Origin: an uncultured Lachnospiraceae bacterium
GTDB lineage: Bacteria; Bacillota; Clostridia; Lachnospirales; Lachnospiraceae
Length of the DNA: 57,673 nucleotides
Direction: 5' to 3'
NCBI GenBank assembly: GCA_910578175.1
Contig: CAJTPF010000018.1
Coordinates: 1-57,673 of the forward strand
The position numbers and the translations under genes were made by a program. Below are positions 34,422 through 43,755 of the stretch, in pieces. The stretch's first letter is position 1, and every line of letters starts with the position of its first letter. A model generated the notes under the pieces. The model saw nothing but the letters and a program-made list of their open reading frames with translations, was not told the origin of the DNA and did no database searches.

Positions 34422-35332
34422 TGTATTATGTTATAGCAGCATTGATATGCATTATAATATTTTTGTTTTGGATCATAATAAAATCTCAGCGGCAGATCAG
34501 GGATATCTGCCGCCAGTTGTGGTTTTTGAAGGACCATGACAGCAATATGATGATCAGCAGTGAAATCCGTTTCGGCGGAATGGGATATCTGACGGATACG
34601 CTGAATGAAATCGTGGAACTGAGGAAATGGGAGCGTAAAAGATATCTGGATAAGGAAAAATCTATATCCGATATCTATACAAATTTGTCTCATGATATCC
34701 GGACGCCGTTAACTTCCTTAGACGGATATTTCCAATTATTAAAAGGAAGTGAGATTACGGAGGAACAGCAGCATTATATAATGGTGATACAGGAAAGGAT
34801 TTCCAGTCTGAAGGATATGCTGGAGGAATTGTTTACGTTTACCAAGCTTCAGAATGATGATTATGTACTTGAATTAAATCCCTGTTCCTTAAACAGAATT
34901 TTAATGGATACTTTATTTTCTTATTATGATATCTGGAAAGAGAAAGACATTGACCCCAAATTTGAAATTACGGAGGAATCCCTGATGATTGAAGGAAATT
35001 CCCAGGCTTTGGGCCGGACCATCAGAAATATTATTAAAAACGGTTTTGAACACGGGGAAAAACAGTTTGAAGTAGTACTGGAACGAAAAGGGCAGACGGC
35101 AGTGTTATCTCTGAAAAATATGGTGTCGGAACCTGGTAAGATTGATATCAGTCAGATTTTTGAACGATTTTATAAAGCGGATGAAGCCAGAAGTGACTCA
35201 TCCACCGGTCTGGGCCTTTCCATTGCGAAGGAATTCGTTCTTCGGATGAATGGAGCGATCAGGGCAGAAATGGAAGATAACCGGTTTTGTATATATATTG
35301 AATTTCCGCTGATCAAACAGACAGCCGGTTAA
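34415..35332 (+). CDS. Membrane histidine kinase
   Basis: 305 residues. One or two N-terminal membrane helices (about 3-23) with almost no outside loop, then a dimerisation domain with the phospho-acceptor His93 in LSHDIRTPLTSL, and an HATPase domain with NIIKNGFEHG, FERFYKAD and STGLGLSIAKEF. The lack of a sensor loop is typical of intramembrane-sensing kinases that take their signal from the partner ABC transporter. It overlaps the permease gene by 7 bases, and with the regulator at 31887 completes the two-component system. Confidence 0.92.
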   Translation: MLMYYVIAALICIIIFLFWIIIKSQRQIRDICRQLWFLKDHDSNMMISSEIRFGGMGYLTDTLNEIVELRKWERKRYLDKEKSISDIYTNLSHDIRTPLTSLDGYFQLLKGSEITEEQQHYIMVIQERISSLKDMLEELFTFTKLQNDDYVLELNPCSLNRILMDTLFSYYDIWKEKDIDPKFEITEESLMIEGNSQALGRTIRNIIKNGFEHGEKQFEVVLERKGQTAVLSLKNMVSEPGKIDISQIFERFYKADEARSDSSTGLGLSIAKEFVLRMNGAIRAEMEDNRFCIYIEFPLIKQTAG

Positions 35333-35347
35333 AATGTCAAATAAAAG

Positions 35348-35371
35348 AGCCGCGGTCGAAAGGCCGCGGCT
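35348..35371. terminator. GC-rich terminator between the kinase gene and trkH
   Basis: AGCCGCGG pairs with CCGCGGCT around TCGAAAGG. On the minus strand CTTTTATTT follows, so it serves trkH best; on the plus strand the T tract is weak and starts about 15 bases later, but it may also end the kinase operon. Confidence 0.75.
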
Positions 35372-35389
35372 TATATACTATGAAATATT

Positions 35390-36841
35390 TTATTTTTTAT
35401 GCACCAGATCTCTCCAGGCAGCCGGGTGAAATAATATCAGCAACGGAAATAATTCCAGTCTGCCGGCCAGCATATCAAACATTAATATAAATTTGGAAAA
35501 CGGCGTAAAGATTGAAAAATTCTGTGTCGGTCCCACAAGTTCCAGTCCGGGGCCGATATTGTTTATGGTGGCGGTTACCGCAGTAAAATTGGTAACCAGA
35601 TCCTTGCCTTCAAAAGACAGGGCAAAAACCGATAATGTAAATATTATCATGAACGTAATAAAATAAACGTTGATGGAGCGGACAACTTCATGTTCCACCG
35701 GTTTGCCGTCAATCTTGATCTTTTTGATACTTTTTGGGTGTATGTACGAATTTAACTCTTTTATGACTGTTTTAAACAATACCACAAAACGGGATACTTT
35801 AATACCTCCTCCGGTACTTCCGGCACAGGCCCCTATAAACATCAGCAGGACGAGAACTGTTTTTGAAGCCTGGGACCATGTATTAAAATCCACGGTGGAA
35901 AAGCCGGTAGTGGTTATAATGGATGCTACCTGAAAGGATGCATCCCTCAGTGCAGTAAAGGCACTTGCCGCGGTATTGCAGATATCAAAAAATATGATCG
36001 CAACGGCGGCGGTGATTATGAGAAAATAATAACGGATTTCTTCGATCTTAAATGCCTTCTTAAATCGTCTAAGTAAAATCAGATAGTATGCGTTAAAGTT
36101 CACACCGAATAAGATCATGAAAACGGTTACGATCCACTGAATATAGGAAGAATATCCGGCGATACTGTCATTTTTAATTCCAAACCCGCCGGTACCTGCA
36201 GTTCCGAAGGATGTAGTCAGGGCATCAAACACAGGCATTTTGCCGATGAGCAATAGCAGCACTTCCAGTATGGTCATTCCGAAATATATCAGATACAGCA
36301 GCCGGGCGGTGTGCCGTACTTTGGGAACCAGTTTTCCTACGGACGGACCGGGGCTTTCGGCCCGCATGAGATTGATATGGGAACCGCCGCTCAGCGGTAT
36401 GATGGCCAGAAGAAATACCAGGACGCCCATACCTCCGATCCAGTGCGTAAAGCTGCGCCAGAATATGCTGCAATAAGATAAGGACTCCACATCGGATAAT
36501 ATGCTGGCGCCGGTAGTGGTGAATCCGGATATGGTTTCAAACAGCGCATCCGTTACCGAAGGAATCTCCCCGGTAATGATAAACGGCAGACTGCCAAATA
36601 TACTTAAGACGATCCAGCTTAAGGAAGTGGCAATACAGCCTTCTTTCAGATAAAAAATAAAATTCTGAGGTTTTTTGTGCGTAGCTGCAAATCCCAGGGC
36701 ACCGCAGAACAACAAGGTGATGAGATAGGCAAAACCTTCTTCTTCTCTGTAAATTACGGCAACAATAACGGGAAGGAACATTAAAATGGCTTCCATTTTA
36801 AGAACCTGTCCTAAAATATATCGAATAATTGAATTGTTCAT
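35390..36841 (-). CDS. trkH: TrkH-family potassium uptake channel subunit
   Basis: 483 residues, about ten membrane helices with four pore-loop repeats (for example SGFTTTGAS, FGTAGTGGFG, ITTTGFSTVDFN and ATINNIGPG), which together form the K+ selectivity filter of the Trk/Ktr superfamily. It lies 15 bases after trkA on the same strand; the products form a membrane pore with a cytosolic regulatory ring, so one transcript is expected. Confidence 0.95.
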   Translation of the reverse strand: MNNSIIRYILGQVLKMEAILMFLPVIVAVIYREEEGFAYLITLLFCGALGFAATHKKPQNFIFYLKEGCIATSLSWIVLSIFGSLPFIITGEIPSVTDALFETISGFTTTGASILSDVESLSYCSIFWRSFTHWIGGMGVLVFLLAIIPLSGGSHINLMRAESPGPSVGKLVPKVRHTARLLYLIYFGMTILEVLLLLIGKMPVFDALTTSFGTAGTGGFGIKNDSIAGYSSYIQWIVTVFMILFGVNFNAYYLILLRRFKKAFKIEEIRYYFLIITAAVAIIFFDICNTAASAFTALRDASFQVASIITTTGFSTVDFNTWSQASKTVLVLLMFIGACAGSTGGGIKVSRFVVLFKTVIKELNSYIHPKSIKKIKIDGKPVEHEVVRSINVYFITFMIIFTLSVFALSFEGKDLVTNFTAVTATINNIGPGLELVGPTQNFSIFTPFSKFILMFDMLAGRLELFPLLILFHPAAWRDLVHKK

Positions 36842-36856
36842 GGTATCCTCCGAACC

Positions 36857-38245
36857 CTATTTTAAAATATCCTGTATATCATTAAATCCGCTGTGGGTAG
36901 TAACGATCATAACGGTATCGCCGACTTTTATACAATCCTGACCGCTGGGAATAATGATGGAGCCGTTACGGTTAATAAAAGAAATCAGCAGATTCTTTTT
37001 CAGGGCCAGATTCATGATCGGTATATCTGTTACGGAAGAGGCTTTATCCACACGAAACTCAATCGCTTCCGCACGGGAATTAAACATATGATATAAAGTT
37101 TCGATATCACTGTTCATGGAATTTTTCTTTGCACGTACATATGCAATGATGGCTTCGGCAGTGATATATCTGGGATAGACCACGCTGCCCAGGTCCAGAC
37201 TGCTGATAACGTCCATAAATGTATTCCGGTTGATCTTTGTGATAACTTTGGCATTGGAAACCCGTTTGGCATGCAGGGTCAGAAGAATATTTTCTTCGTC
37301 GATGCCTGTCAGTGGAACAAAAGATTCACAGAAAGCGATTCCTTCTTCCTTCAGCAGTTCTTCGTCGGTACCGTCGCCGTTTATGATGATGGCTTTTGGC
37401 AGCAGTATGCTCAATTCTTCGCAGCGCGTTTTGCTGCGTTCGATGATTTTCACGGATATTCCCATACTGATCAGCTGTTTTGCCAGATAGAATGCAGCCT
37501 TTCCACCGCCGATGATCATGGTATCTTTTACCTGATTGGTCTTAAAACCGATCTTCTTCAAAAAGGCTCTTGTTTCATTGCGGGTAGCAACAAAAGATAT
37601 GTAATCTCCTTTTTTCAGTATGAAATCCCCGGAAGGTATAAAGACATTTCCCTCCCGTTCTATGGCGCATATCAGTAAGTTTGTCGTAATATCTTTACCG
37701 ATGGAAGCAATGGAAGCGCCGTCCAGGATATTATTATCCGGCAGTTTAAATTTTACCAGTTCTGCCTGTCCGTGGGCGAAGGTATTAACCTCCAGTGCGG
37801 TTGGCAGATAGAGAATACGAGCGGCTTCTCTTGCGGCTTCCAGATCCGGATTTATTATCATTGCCAGACCCAGCTTTTCACGCAGATATCCCACTTCTTC
37901 ACTGTAATCCGGCGTCCGGACCCGGGCAATGGCTGCGCAGTTGCTGACCCGTTTTGCCACAGTGCAGCAGAGTAGATTTAATTCATCGGAATCGGTAACG
38001 GCAATGATCAGATCGGTGTTTTCAATCTCTGCTTCCATCTGAACCACATAACTGGCTCCGTTTCCTACAATTCCCATAATATCATATAAATTGGTCAAAG
38101 CCTGGATCTTCTGGGGATTTTTGTCGATTATGGTAATGTCGTGGCCTTCACGGCTCAGTTGTTCGATCAGTGCAGAACCGACTTTTCCGCATCCAACGAT
38201 GATGATACTTAATCCCTTTCTGTTTGGATGAATGGACCTGCTCAT
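36857..38245 (-). CDS. trkA: Trk system potassium uptake regulatory protein TrkA
   Basis: 462 residues in two RCK repeats, each with an N-terminal nucleotide-binding fold (IIIVGCGKVGSALIEQL and MIIGGGKAAFYLAKQL) and a TrkA_C domain. Start at 38245 (MSRSIHPN) is chosen because AGGAGG lies ten bases before it; an earlier ATG at 38278 falls inside the leader palindrome and has no site. It gates TrkH in response to nucleotides. The leader contains a 12-base perfect palindrome. Confidence 0.93.
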   Translation of the reverse strand: MSRSIHPNRKGLSIIIVGCGKVGSALIEQLSREGHDITIIDKNPQKIQALTNLYDIMGIVGNGASYVVQMEAEIENTDLIIAVTDSDELNLLCCTVAKRVSNCAAIARVRTPDYSEEVGYLREKLGLAMIINPDLEAAREAARILYLPTALEVNTFAHGQAELVKFKLPDNNILDGASIASIGKDITTNLLICAIEREGNVFIPSGDFILKKGDYISFVATRNETRAFLKKIGFKTNQVKDTMIIGGGKAAFYLAKQLISMGISVKIIERSKTRCEELSILLPKAIIINGDGTDEELLKEEGIAFCESFVPLTGIDEENILLTLHAKRVSNAKVITKINRNTFMDVISSLDLGSVVYPRYITAEAIIAYVRAKKNSMNSDIETLYHMFNSRAEAIEFRVDKASSVTDIPIMNLALKKNLLISFINRNGSIIIPSGQDCIKVGDTVMIVTTHSGFNDIQDILK

Positions 38246-38265
38246 TTTACATTTTCCTCCTGATA

Positions 38266-38277
38266 TGAAACGTTTCA
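38266..38277. promoter_or_regulatory. Palindrome TGAAACGTTTCA in the trkA leader
   Basis: A perfect 12-base palindrome about 20 bases upstream of the trkA start, just before its ribosome binding site. Such AAACGTTT-centred sites are typical operators of LacI-type or similar dimeric regulators. No regulator gene adjoins, so the assignment is tentative. Confidence 0.4.
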
Positions 38278-38515
38278 ATTGATTTTAAAATAATACTATT
38301 AATATAACACCATATGAGAAAAAAAACATCAATAATTTGGAAATGTTTTTGAGATTTTAGTGTTACAGGATATTTCGTTTTTTTAACAAATAGAGTGGAG
38401 ATCGGTCTAAGGTATGTTCCTTTAGAAAATCTTTAATCTTATATCCATGTCTTTCACATCTAAAAGTTGAAAAATCAATTCAATTAGGCTAAAATAGAAG
38501 TAAGATTTCCAAAAA

Positions 38516-40321
38516 ATGGAAAATAAAAAAGAAATTTTTAAAAAGGTAGTTGTGGTTCCGACTGCAATATATATGGTAATAATGATGGAGAGTAAATCGC
38601 TAAACACGATCGTAAACGAAAAAGCAAATCTGATCTGGGCAATTGCGGACAAATTAACGGGCGTTTATAAACCCCATGAATATGGAGAAGTCATTCTGCC
38701 GTTAACCGTGATCCGGCGTTTTGATTGTATTTTAATGGCTACAAAAGATAAGGTACTTGACAGATATGAACAGGTAAAAGAATTAAAAAACAGGGATGAG
38801 ATATTAAAAGAGGCTTCCGGTTTTGGCTTTTATAATACATGTAAATATAACTTTGATACGTTGCTGGAAGACTCGGAAAACATTAAAGAAAATTTGTTTG
38901 ATTATCTGAATGCCTTTTCCGAAAACGTCAGGGATATTATAGATAAATTCCGGTTTTACGGACATATCTCCAGAATGGCTGATAAGGGGATTTTATATAT
39001 GGTAATCAAGGAATTTACATCCGAAAAAGGAAATCTTCATCCTGAAGAAGTGTCAAATCTGGCCATGGGATATATATTTGAGGAAATCATCCGGAGATTT
39101 TCCGAAGCACATAACGAAGATGCAGGCCAGCATTATACGCCGAGAGAAGTGATCGAGCTTATGGTCAATATTCTGTTTTATGATGACAGTAAGGTACTGA
39201 GCGGACAGAATGTGGTCAAAACGATATATGACCCGGCATGCGGAACCGGAGGAATGTTGTCTGTGGCAGAGGAATATCTGGATAAGATTAATCCGGATGC
39301 CAGAGTAATGGCATTCGGACAGGAAATCAATGACCAGACCTTTGCAATCTGTAAAGCAGATATGTTGATCAAAGGAAATAATGCCAATGATATTCAGGAT
39401 GGTAATACATTGTCTGACGATAAATTTAAAAATCAGCGATTTGATTATATTCTTTCCAATCCGCCCTTTGGCCGGGAGTGGAAAAATGAAAAAGAGATTG
39501 TGGAACAGGAGGCAAAAACAGGCTTTCAGGGAAGATTCGGAGCCGGTATTCCTTCTGTATCGGATGGGCAGATGCTGTTTCTGCTGACTGCCATTTCCAA
39601 GATGAAGGATAAAAAGGACGGAGGCTCCAGAATAGCCATCATACACAATGGTTCCCCGTTGTTTATAGGCGATGCCGGAAGCGGACCCTCCAATATACGC
39701 CGCTATATACTGGAAAACGATCTGCTGGAAGCCATTATTGCACTGCCAAATGATATTTTCTACAATACAGGGATCGCTACATATATATGGGTATTATCTA
39801 ATAAAAAAAGTTTTAGAAGGGTTGGAAAGGTTCAACTGATCAATGCAAATGAAAAATGTGAAAGAAGAAGAAAATCACTGGGCAATAAGAAAAATGACAT
39901 TCCCCTTCATTATATTGAAGAAATCACGAGGATTTACGGAGATTTTAAGGAAAGCAGGATCAGTAAGATCATCAATAATTCCGAATTCGGATATTCGAAG
40001 ATCGTAGTGGAACGGCCGATACGCGGTGAAAACGGAGAATGTATATTGAAAAAAGGAAAATTGCAGCCGGATATAACTCTCCGGGATACGGAAAACGTAC
40101 CCCTTGATAAAGATATAGACGAGTATTTTGCCGAAGAAGTGCTGCCCTTTGCACCGGATGCATGGATTGACAGGAGTAAGACAAAGGTCGGATATGAGAT
40201 TCCGTTTGCAAGATATTTTTATCAGTATGAGCAGTTAAGGCCGTCGGTTGAGATCATGACAGAGATACTGGATTTGGAAAAGGAACTGGCCGGCAGTCTG
40301 GAAAAGATTTTTAAGACATGA
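38516..40321 (+). CDS. hsdM: Type I restriction-modification DNA methyltransferase subunit M
   Basis: 601 residues in the longest frame; 578 if translation begins at MESKSLN (38585), where homologues usually start. No clear ribosome binding site decides it. An N-terminal helical domain (HsdM_N) with YGEVILPLTVIRRFDC, then the N6-adenine methyltransferase core: SAM motif DPACGTGGM, QEINDQTFAICKADML and the catalytic NPPFG. It methylates adenine at the site chosen by HsdS, encoded next. No HsdR follows. Confidence 0.93.
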   Translation: MENKKEIFKKVVVVPTAIYMVIMMESKSLNTIVNEKANLIWAIADKLTGVYKPHEYGEVILPLTVIRRFDCILMATKDKVLDRYEQVKELKNRDEILKEASGFGFYNTCKYNFDTLLEDSENIKENLFDYLNAFSENVRDIIDKFRFYGHISRMADKGILYMVIKEFTSEKGNLHPEEVSNLAMGYIFEEIIRRFSEAHNEDAGQHYTPREVIELMVNILFYDDSKVLSGQNVVKTIYDPACGTGGMLSVAEEYLDKINPDARVMAFGQEINDQTFAICKADMLIKGNNANDIQDGNTLSDDKFKNQRFDYILSNPPFGREWKNEKEIVEQEAKTGFQGRFGAGIPSVSDGQMLFLLTAISKMKDKKDGGSRIAIIHNGSPLFIGDAGSGPSNIRRYILENDLLEAIIALPNDIFYNTGIATYIWVLSNKKSFRRVGKVQLINANEKCERRRKSLGNKKNDIPLHYIEEITRIYGDFKESRISKIINNSEFGYSKIVVERPIRGENGECILKKGKLQPDITLRDTENVPLDKDIDEYFAEEVLPFAPDAWIDRSKTKVGYEIPFARYFYQYEQLRPSVEIMTEILDLEKELAGSLEKIFKT

Positions 40322-40322
40322 G

Positions 40323-41570
40323 GTGGTGCTTGTGGTGCGAAAGATGAAAAAGAGCAGCGTGGGATGGATAGGAAATATTCCCAGACAATGGGAATTAAAT
40401 AAGATCGGTTATATATATGAAGAACGAAATGAGAAAACCAGTGAAAAAAGGCATATGCCCTTGTCTGTTACGCAGAATGGAATCGTTCCAAGACTGGAAA
40501 AAGTGGTTAAGAGTGAAAACAGCAACTGCAGAAAACTGGTAAAAAAAAATGATTTTGTGATCAACAGCAGGTCTGACAGAAGAGGGGCCTGCGGGATATC
40601 GGAACTGGAGGGTTCGGTTTCCATGATCAACCTGGTCCTTAAGCCTAAACAAAACATAAATAATCTGTTTTTCAGTTATGTGTTTAAATCAGATATGTTT
40701 GCAGATGAGTTTTACCGATACGGGAACGGAATCGTAGATGATCTCTGGTCAACAAAGTGGAGCGATATGAAACAGATTTATGTTCCGTGTCCGTCTGTTA
40801 AGACCCAGCAGATGATCGCAGAATATCTGGATCATCAGTGTAAATTAATCAATTCCGTAATGGAATTGCAGGAAGAGCAGATAATAAAACTGCAGGAATA
40901 CCGGAGGACGGTCATTACGGAAACGGTCAGTAAAGGTTATGATCCTGCGGCGGCCTTTAAAGACAGCGGCGTGGACTGGATTGGCAGGATTCCTGCGAAC
41001 TGGCGGGTTATAAGACTGAAATTCTGTACGGAATTAAGAAATAAAAAATGGATTTCAATAAGCCGGAAACGGAGTTATATTGGATTGGAAAACATTGAAA
41101 GCCATACCGGAAAATATATAGAGACCGATAATAATTATGATCTGACGAATGCACTGATCTGCCAGCCCGGTGACGTTATATTTGCAAAGTTAAGGCCGTA
41201 TCTTGCGAAAGCCCTTGAAGTTAAAAAGAAAGCCTGCTGTTCCAGTGAATTTGTTGTATTTGGTAACTTTACAGGTAACAGCACTTATCTTAAATATGTA
41301 TGTTTGAGCGACTGGTTTGTAAAAATCGTGGATGCTTCTACTTATGGCACTAAAATGCCCCGGGCCGGTACGGACTTTATCAGAAATATGCAGATTCCCA
41401 TGCCGGAACCGGAAGAACAAAAGGCAATTGCCGAATATCTGGATTCGGTCTGCCTTCGGATAGACAAAGAGGTAAATAATAGAAATCGACTTCTGGAGCG
41501 TCTGGCATCCTATAAAAAATCGTTGATTTATGAGGCGGTAACGGGAAAAGTTGACATTCCCGAACAGTGA
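40323..41570 (+). CDS. hsdS: Type I restriction-modification specificity subunit S
   Basis: 415 residues from 40323 (GTG); GTG at 40332 or ATG at 40344 (MKKSSVGWIG) are possible starts and GAGGTGG lies close to the former. Two target-recognition domains, each opened by the same motif (SVGWIGNIPRQW and GVDWIGRIPANW). Each is followed by a conserved helix with coiled-coil character (MIAEYLDHQCKLINSVMELQ and AIAEYLDSVCLRIDKEVNNR), so it recognises a bipartite sequence. It sets the methylation target of HsdM; the target cannot be read from the sequence. Confidence 0.92.
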   Translation: MVLVVRKMKKSSVGWIGNIPRQWELNKIGYIYEERNEKTSEKRHMPLSVTQNGIVPRLEKVVKSENSNCRKLVKKNDFVINSRSDRRGACGISELEGSVSMINLVLKPKQNINNLFFSYVFKSDMFADEFYRYGNGIVDDLWSTKWSDMKQIYVPCPSVKTQQMIAEYLDHQCKLINSVMELQEEQIIKLQEYRRTVITETVSKGYDPAAAFKDSGVDWIGRIPANWRVIRLKFCTELRNKKWISISRKRSYIGLENIESHTGKYIETDNNYDLTNALICQPGDVIFAKLRPYLAKALEVKKKACCSSEFVVFGNFTGNSTYLKYVCLSDWFVKIVDASTYGTKMPRAGTDFIRNMQIPMPEPEEQKAIAEYLDSVCLRIDKEVNNRNRLLERLASYKKSLIYEAVTGKVDIPEQ

Positions 41571-41590
41571 TCCATTTCATAATTTCCAAG

Positions 41591-41619
41591 GTATAAAATA
41601 CCTTCATTTACAGATACTA
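41591..41619 (+). promoter_or_regulatory. Candidate sigma-G/sigma-F-type promoter of spoVT
   Basis: GTATA (41591-41595), a 17-base spacer and GATACTA (41613-41619) resemble the forespore sigma-G consensus (GHATR, about 18, CATXHTA) with one mismatch in the -10. In Bacillus, spoVT is a sigma-G gene. The same DNA contains AAGGTATAAAATACCTT, which could also form a weak hairpin after hsdS, so the call is tentative. Confidence 0.4.
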
Positions 41620-41670
41620 GTATCACAATAAATATATGAAACATAAGATTTGTAAATGGAGGAGTAATAA

Positions 41671-42204
41671 ATGAAAGCAACAGGTATAGTTAGGCGAATC
41701 GATGAACTGGGAAGAGTGGTTATCCCAAAAGAGATCAGGAGAACACTGAAAATCCGGGAGGGAGATCCATTGGAAATCTTTACAGACCGGGAAGGAGAAA
41801 TCATATTAAAAAAATATTCGCCTATCGGAGAAATGAAAACATTTGCCATTCAGTATGCGGAAAGTATGGCTTTGAATACGGAGCATAGTGTGATAATTAC
41901 GGATAGAGACCAGGTGATCGCAGCAGCCGGGGGGAAAAAGGAGTTGCTGAATAAAAGTCTGACAAAGGACTTTGAAAATATCCTGGAGAATCGTATACTG
42001 GTAAAAGAAAACACAAAAGGGATCAGGATAACGGATATTGATACCGAGCGGAATTCCAAGATCATTCAGCCGATCATATGCGAAGGAGATGTTATCGGAG
42101 CGGTCGTGATAATGGCAAAGGATGAAGCTGCCAAGTTATCCGAGACGGAAGTTAAGATAGCAGCGATTGCGGCGAATTTCCTGGGCAGACAGATGGAAGC
42201 ATGA
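41671..42204 (+). CDS. spoVT: Stage V sporulation protein T, AbrB-family regulator
   Basis: 177 residues. An N-terminal AbrB swapped-hairpin DNA-binding domain (MKATGIVRRIDELGRVVIPK, then EIRRTLKIREGDPLEIF) joined to a GAF-like C-terminal domain (about 55-177), the architecture of SpoVT, the late forespore transcription factor. GGAGGAG precedes the ATG. It opens the block shared with B. subtilis (spoVT, yabN, yabO, yabP, yabQ, divIC). Confidence 0.93.
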   Translation: MKATGIVRRIDELGRVVIPKEIRRTLKIREGDPLEIFTDREGEIILKKYSPIGEMKTFAIQYAESMALNTEHSVIITDRDQVIAAAGGKKELLNKSLTKDFENILENRILVKENTKGIRITDIDTERNSKIIQPIICEGDVIGAVVIMAKDEAAKLSETEVKIAAIAANFLGRQMEA

Positions 42205-42271
42205 TGCAGGTCTGGAGAAATAGCCGGATAAGCTGACAAAAGAAGATAGGAAGAATAGTTCAGGTATAAAA

Positions 42272-42988
42272 ATGGAAAATTACAATATTGAGGACTTTAG
42301 AAAAATTATTAAGACACTGCGTTCACCGGACGGCTGCCCGTGGGACAGGGTTCAGACCCATGAAAGTATGAGAACGTGTCTCATAGAGGAATGTTATGAA
42401 GTGCTGGAAGCAATTGATAATAAGGATGATGATAATCTGAAGGAAGAACTGGGAGATGTTCTTCTACAGGTAGTTATGCATAGCCGGATTGCCGAAGAAA
42501 GAGGCGCATTTACCTTTGATGATGTGGTTCAGGGCATCAGCGAAAAAATGATAAGACGGCATCCGCATGTATTTGGAAATGAAAACGGAGAACTGGCTGT
42601 CTCCGGGGCTGTGGATTGGGATAAGATCAAACAGGAAGAAAAACGAAATACATCTCAGGCAGACGTTGGTCCGCTGACAGCCATTCCAAAATCTCTTCCG
42701 GCTTTGCTGCGGGCACAAAAGGTTTTGAAAAAGTCGGACAAGATATACGGCGACGGAATAACCGCGTTGGAGTCTGTTGGGAATATACAAAGATCACTGG
42801 AGGATTTAAAGGAATTTATTTTAATAAATGGTGAAAATGGTTTGGAAAATAAGTATGATTCAGATAATATTGGCGCTATTATTTTGGAAATTGTAAATAT
42901 TGCCAGGGAATTGCAAGAAAATGCCGAAAATTCCTTGACAAACATGGTAGAAACGTTTATAAATAAACGTGAGAGCAACAAAGAATAG
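42272..42988 (+). CDS. mazG: Nucleoside triphosphate pyrophosphohydrolase MazG
   Basis: 238 residues with the metal-binding EECYEVLEAID helix and EELGDVLLQVVMH, repeated more weakly in the C-terminal half; SPDGCPWDRVQTHESM opens the protein as in bacterial MazG. It hydrolyses non-canonical NTPs. In B. subtilis the corresponding gene yabN carries an additional N-terminal methylase-like domain, which is absent here. A weak ribosome binding site only (AGAATAG). Confidence 0.92.
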   Translation: MENYNIEDFRKIIKTLRSPDGCPWDRVQTHESMRTCLIEECYEVLEAIDNKDDDNLKEELGDVLLQVVMHSRIAEERGAFTFDDVVQGISEKMIRRHPHVFGNENGELAVSGAVDWDKIKQEEKRNTSQADVGPLTAIPKSLPALLRAQKVLKKSDKIYGDGITALESVGNIQRSLEDLKEFILINGENGLENKYDSDNIGAIILEIVNIARELQENAENSLTNMVETFINKRESNKE

Positions 42989-43044
42989 AAGTTTGCTTAT
43001 CCGAGAATTGAAAGAATATAAAATGACGGAGGAGGAGTTTATCC

Positions 43045-43320
43045 ATGAACAAAGCTGAATTAGTAACAGCTATGGCTGAAAGAACCGAATTATCTAAAAA
43101 AGATGCAGAGAAGGCATTAAAGGCATTTATTGATGTTGTATCTGAGGAATTAAAAGCAGGAAATAAGATTCAGTTAGTTGGATTCGGAACTTTCGAAGTG
43201 GCTGAAAGAGCAGCTAGGGAAGGAAGAAACCCACAGACAGGTAAGACTATGCCGATTCCGGCTTCTAAGTCACCTAAGTTTAAAGCCGGCAAGGCTTTAA
43301 AAGATGAAGTTAACAAATAA
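43045..43320 (+). CDS. hup: HU family DNA-binding protein
   Basis: 91 residues, typical HU: MNKAELVTAMAERTELSKKD, the GFGTFEVAERAAREGRNPQT arm with the DNA-intercalating proline region (TGKTMPIPASKSPKFKAG). It bends and compacts DNA as a dimer. GGAGGAG ribosome binding site and a strong terminator downstream fit high expression. HU between mazG and rqcP is a Clostridia variant of the Bacillus order. Confidence 0.96.
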   Translation: MNKAELVTAMAERTELSKKDAEKALKAFIDVVSEELKAGNKIQLVGFGTFEVAERAAREGRNPQTGKTMPIPASKSPKFKAGKALKDEVNK

Positions 43321-43378
43321 TCGTTAAGCGGATATTTGTTAAAAGCAATTGATTGAGTGAATATGAGATTGCAAGCTG

Positions 43379-43411
43379 ATTGCCCTGCTGAAGAAGCGGG
43401 GCAATTTTTTC
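43379..43411 (+). terminator. Terminator of the HU gene
   Basis: ATTGCCC pairs with GGGCAAT around TGCTGAAGAAGCG, directly followed by TTTTTT. Confidence 0.9.
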
Positions 43412-43515
43412 TGTCTGCCGGATCGGCTCCGGATATCTTACCATTGGATTTTGTAAAGAGTTATCCGGGTTAAAAGAAATTATCGAAAGAAAGGAAAATT
43501 GTAAGAGGTATTGAT

Positions 43516-43755
43516 ATGAGATTGGATAAATATTTAAAAGTGTCCCGGTTGATCAAAAGAAGGACCGTGGCAAATGAAGCCTGTGATGCGGGACGGGTAA
43601 CGATAAATGATAAACCGGCGAAGGCATCCCAGAACGTGAAGGTAGGGGACCGGATTGAAATTATGTTTGGAACCAGATCGGTAAAGGTTGAGGTGTTAGA
43701 TGTATCTGAAACCGTAAAGAAGGAAGAAGCGAAGGAAATGTATCGTGAACTTTAA
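43516..43755 (+). CDS. rqcP: S4-domain RNA-binding protein RqcP (YabO)
   Basis: 79 residues, essentially a single S4 domain (MRLDKYLKVSRLIKRRTVAN, then GRVTINDKPAKASQNVKVGD). In Bacillus RqcP/YabO assists RqcH in adding C-terminal alanine tails on obstructed 60S-like 50S subunits. AAGAGG ribosome binding site. Its place just before yabP supports the assignment. Confidence 0.92.
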   Translation: MRLDKYLKVSRLIKRRTVANEACDAGRVTINDKPAKASQNVKVGDRIEIMFGTRSVKVEVLDVSETVKKEEAKEMYREL

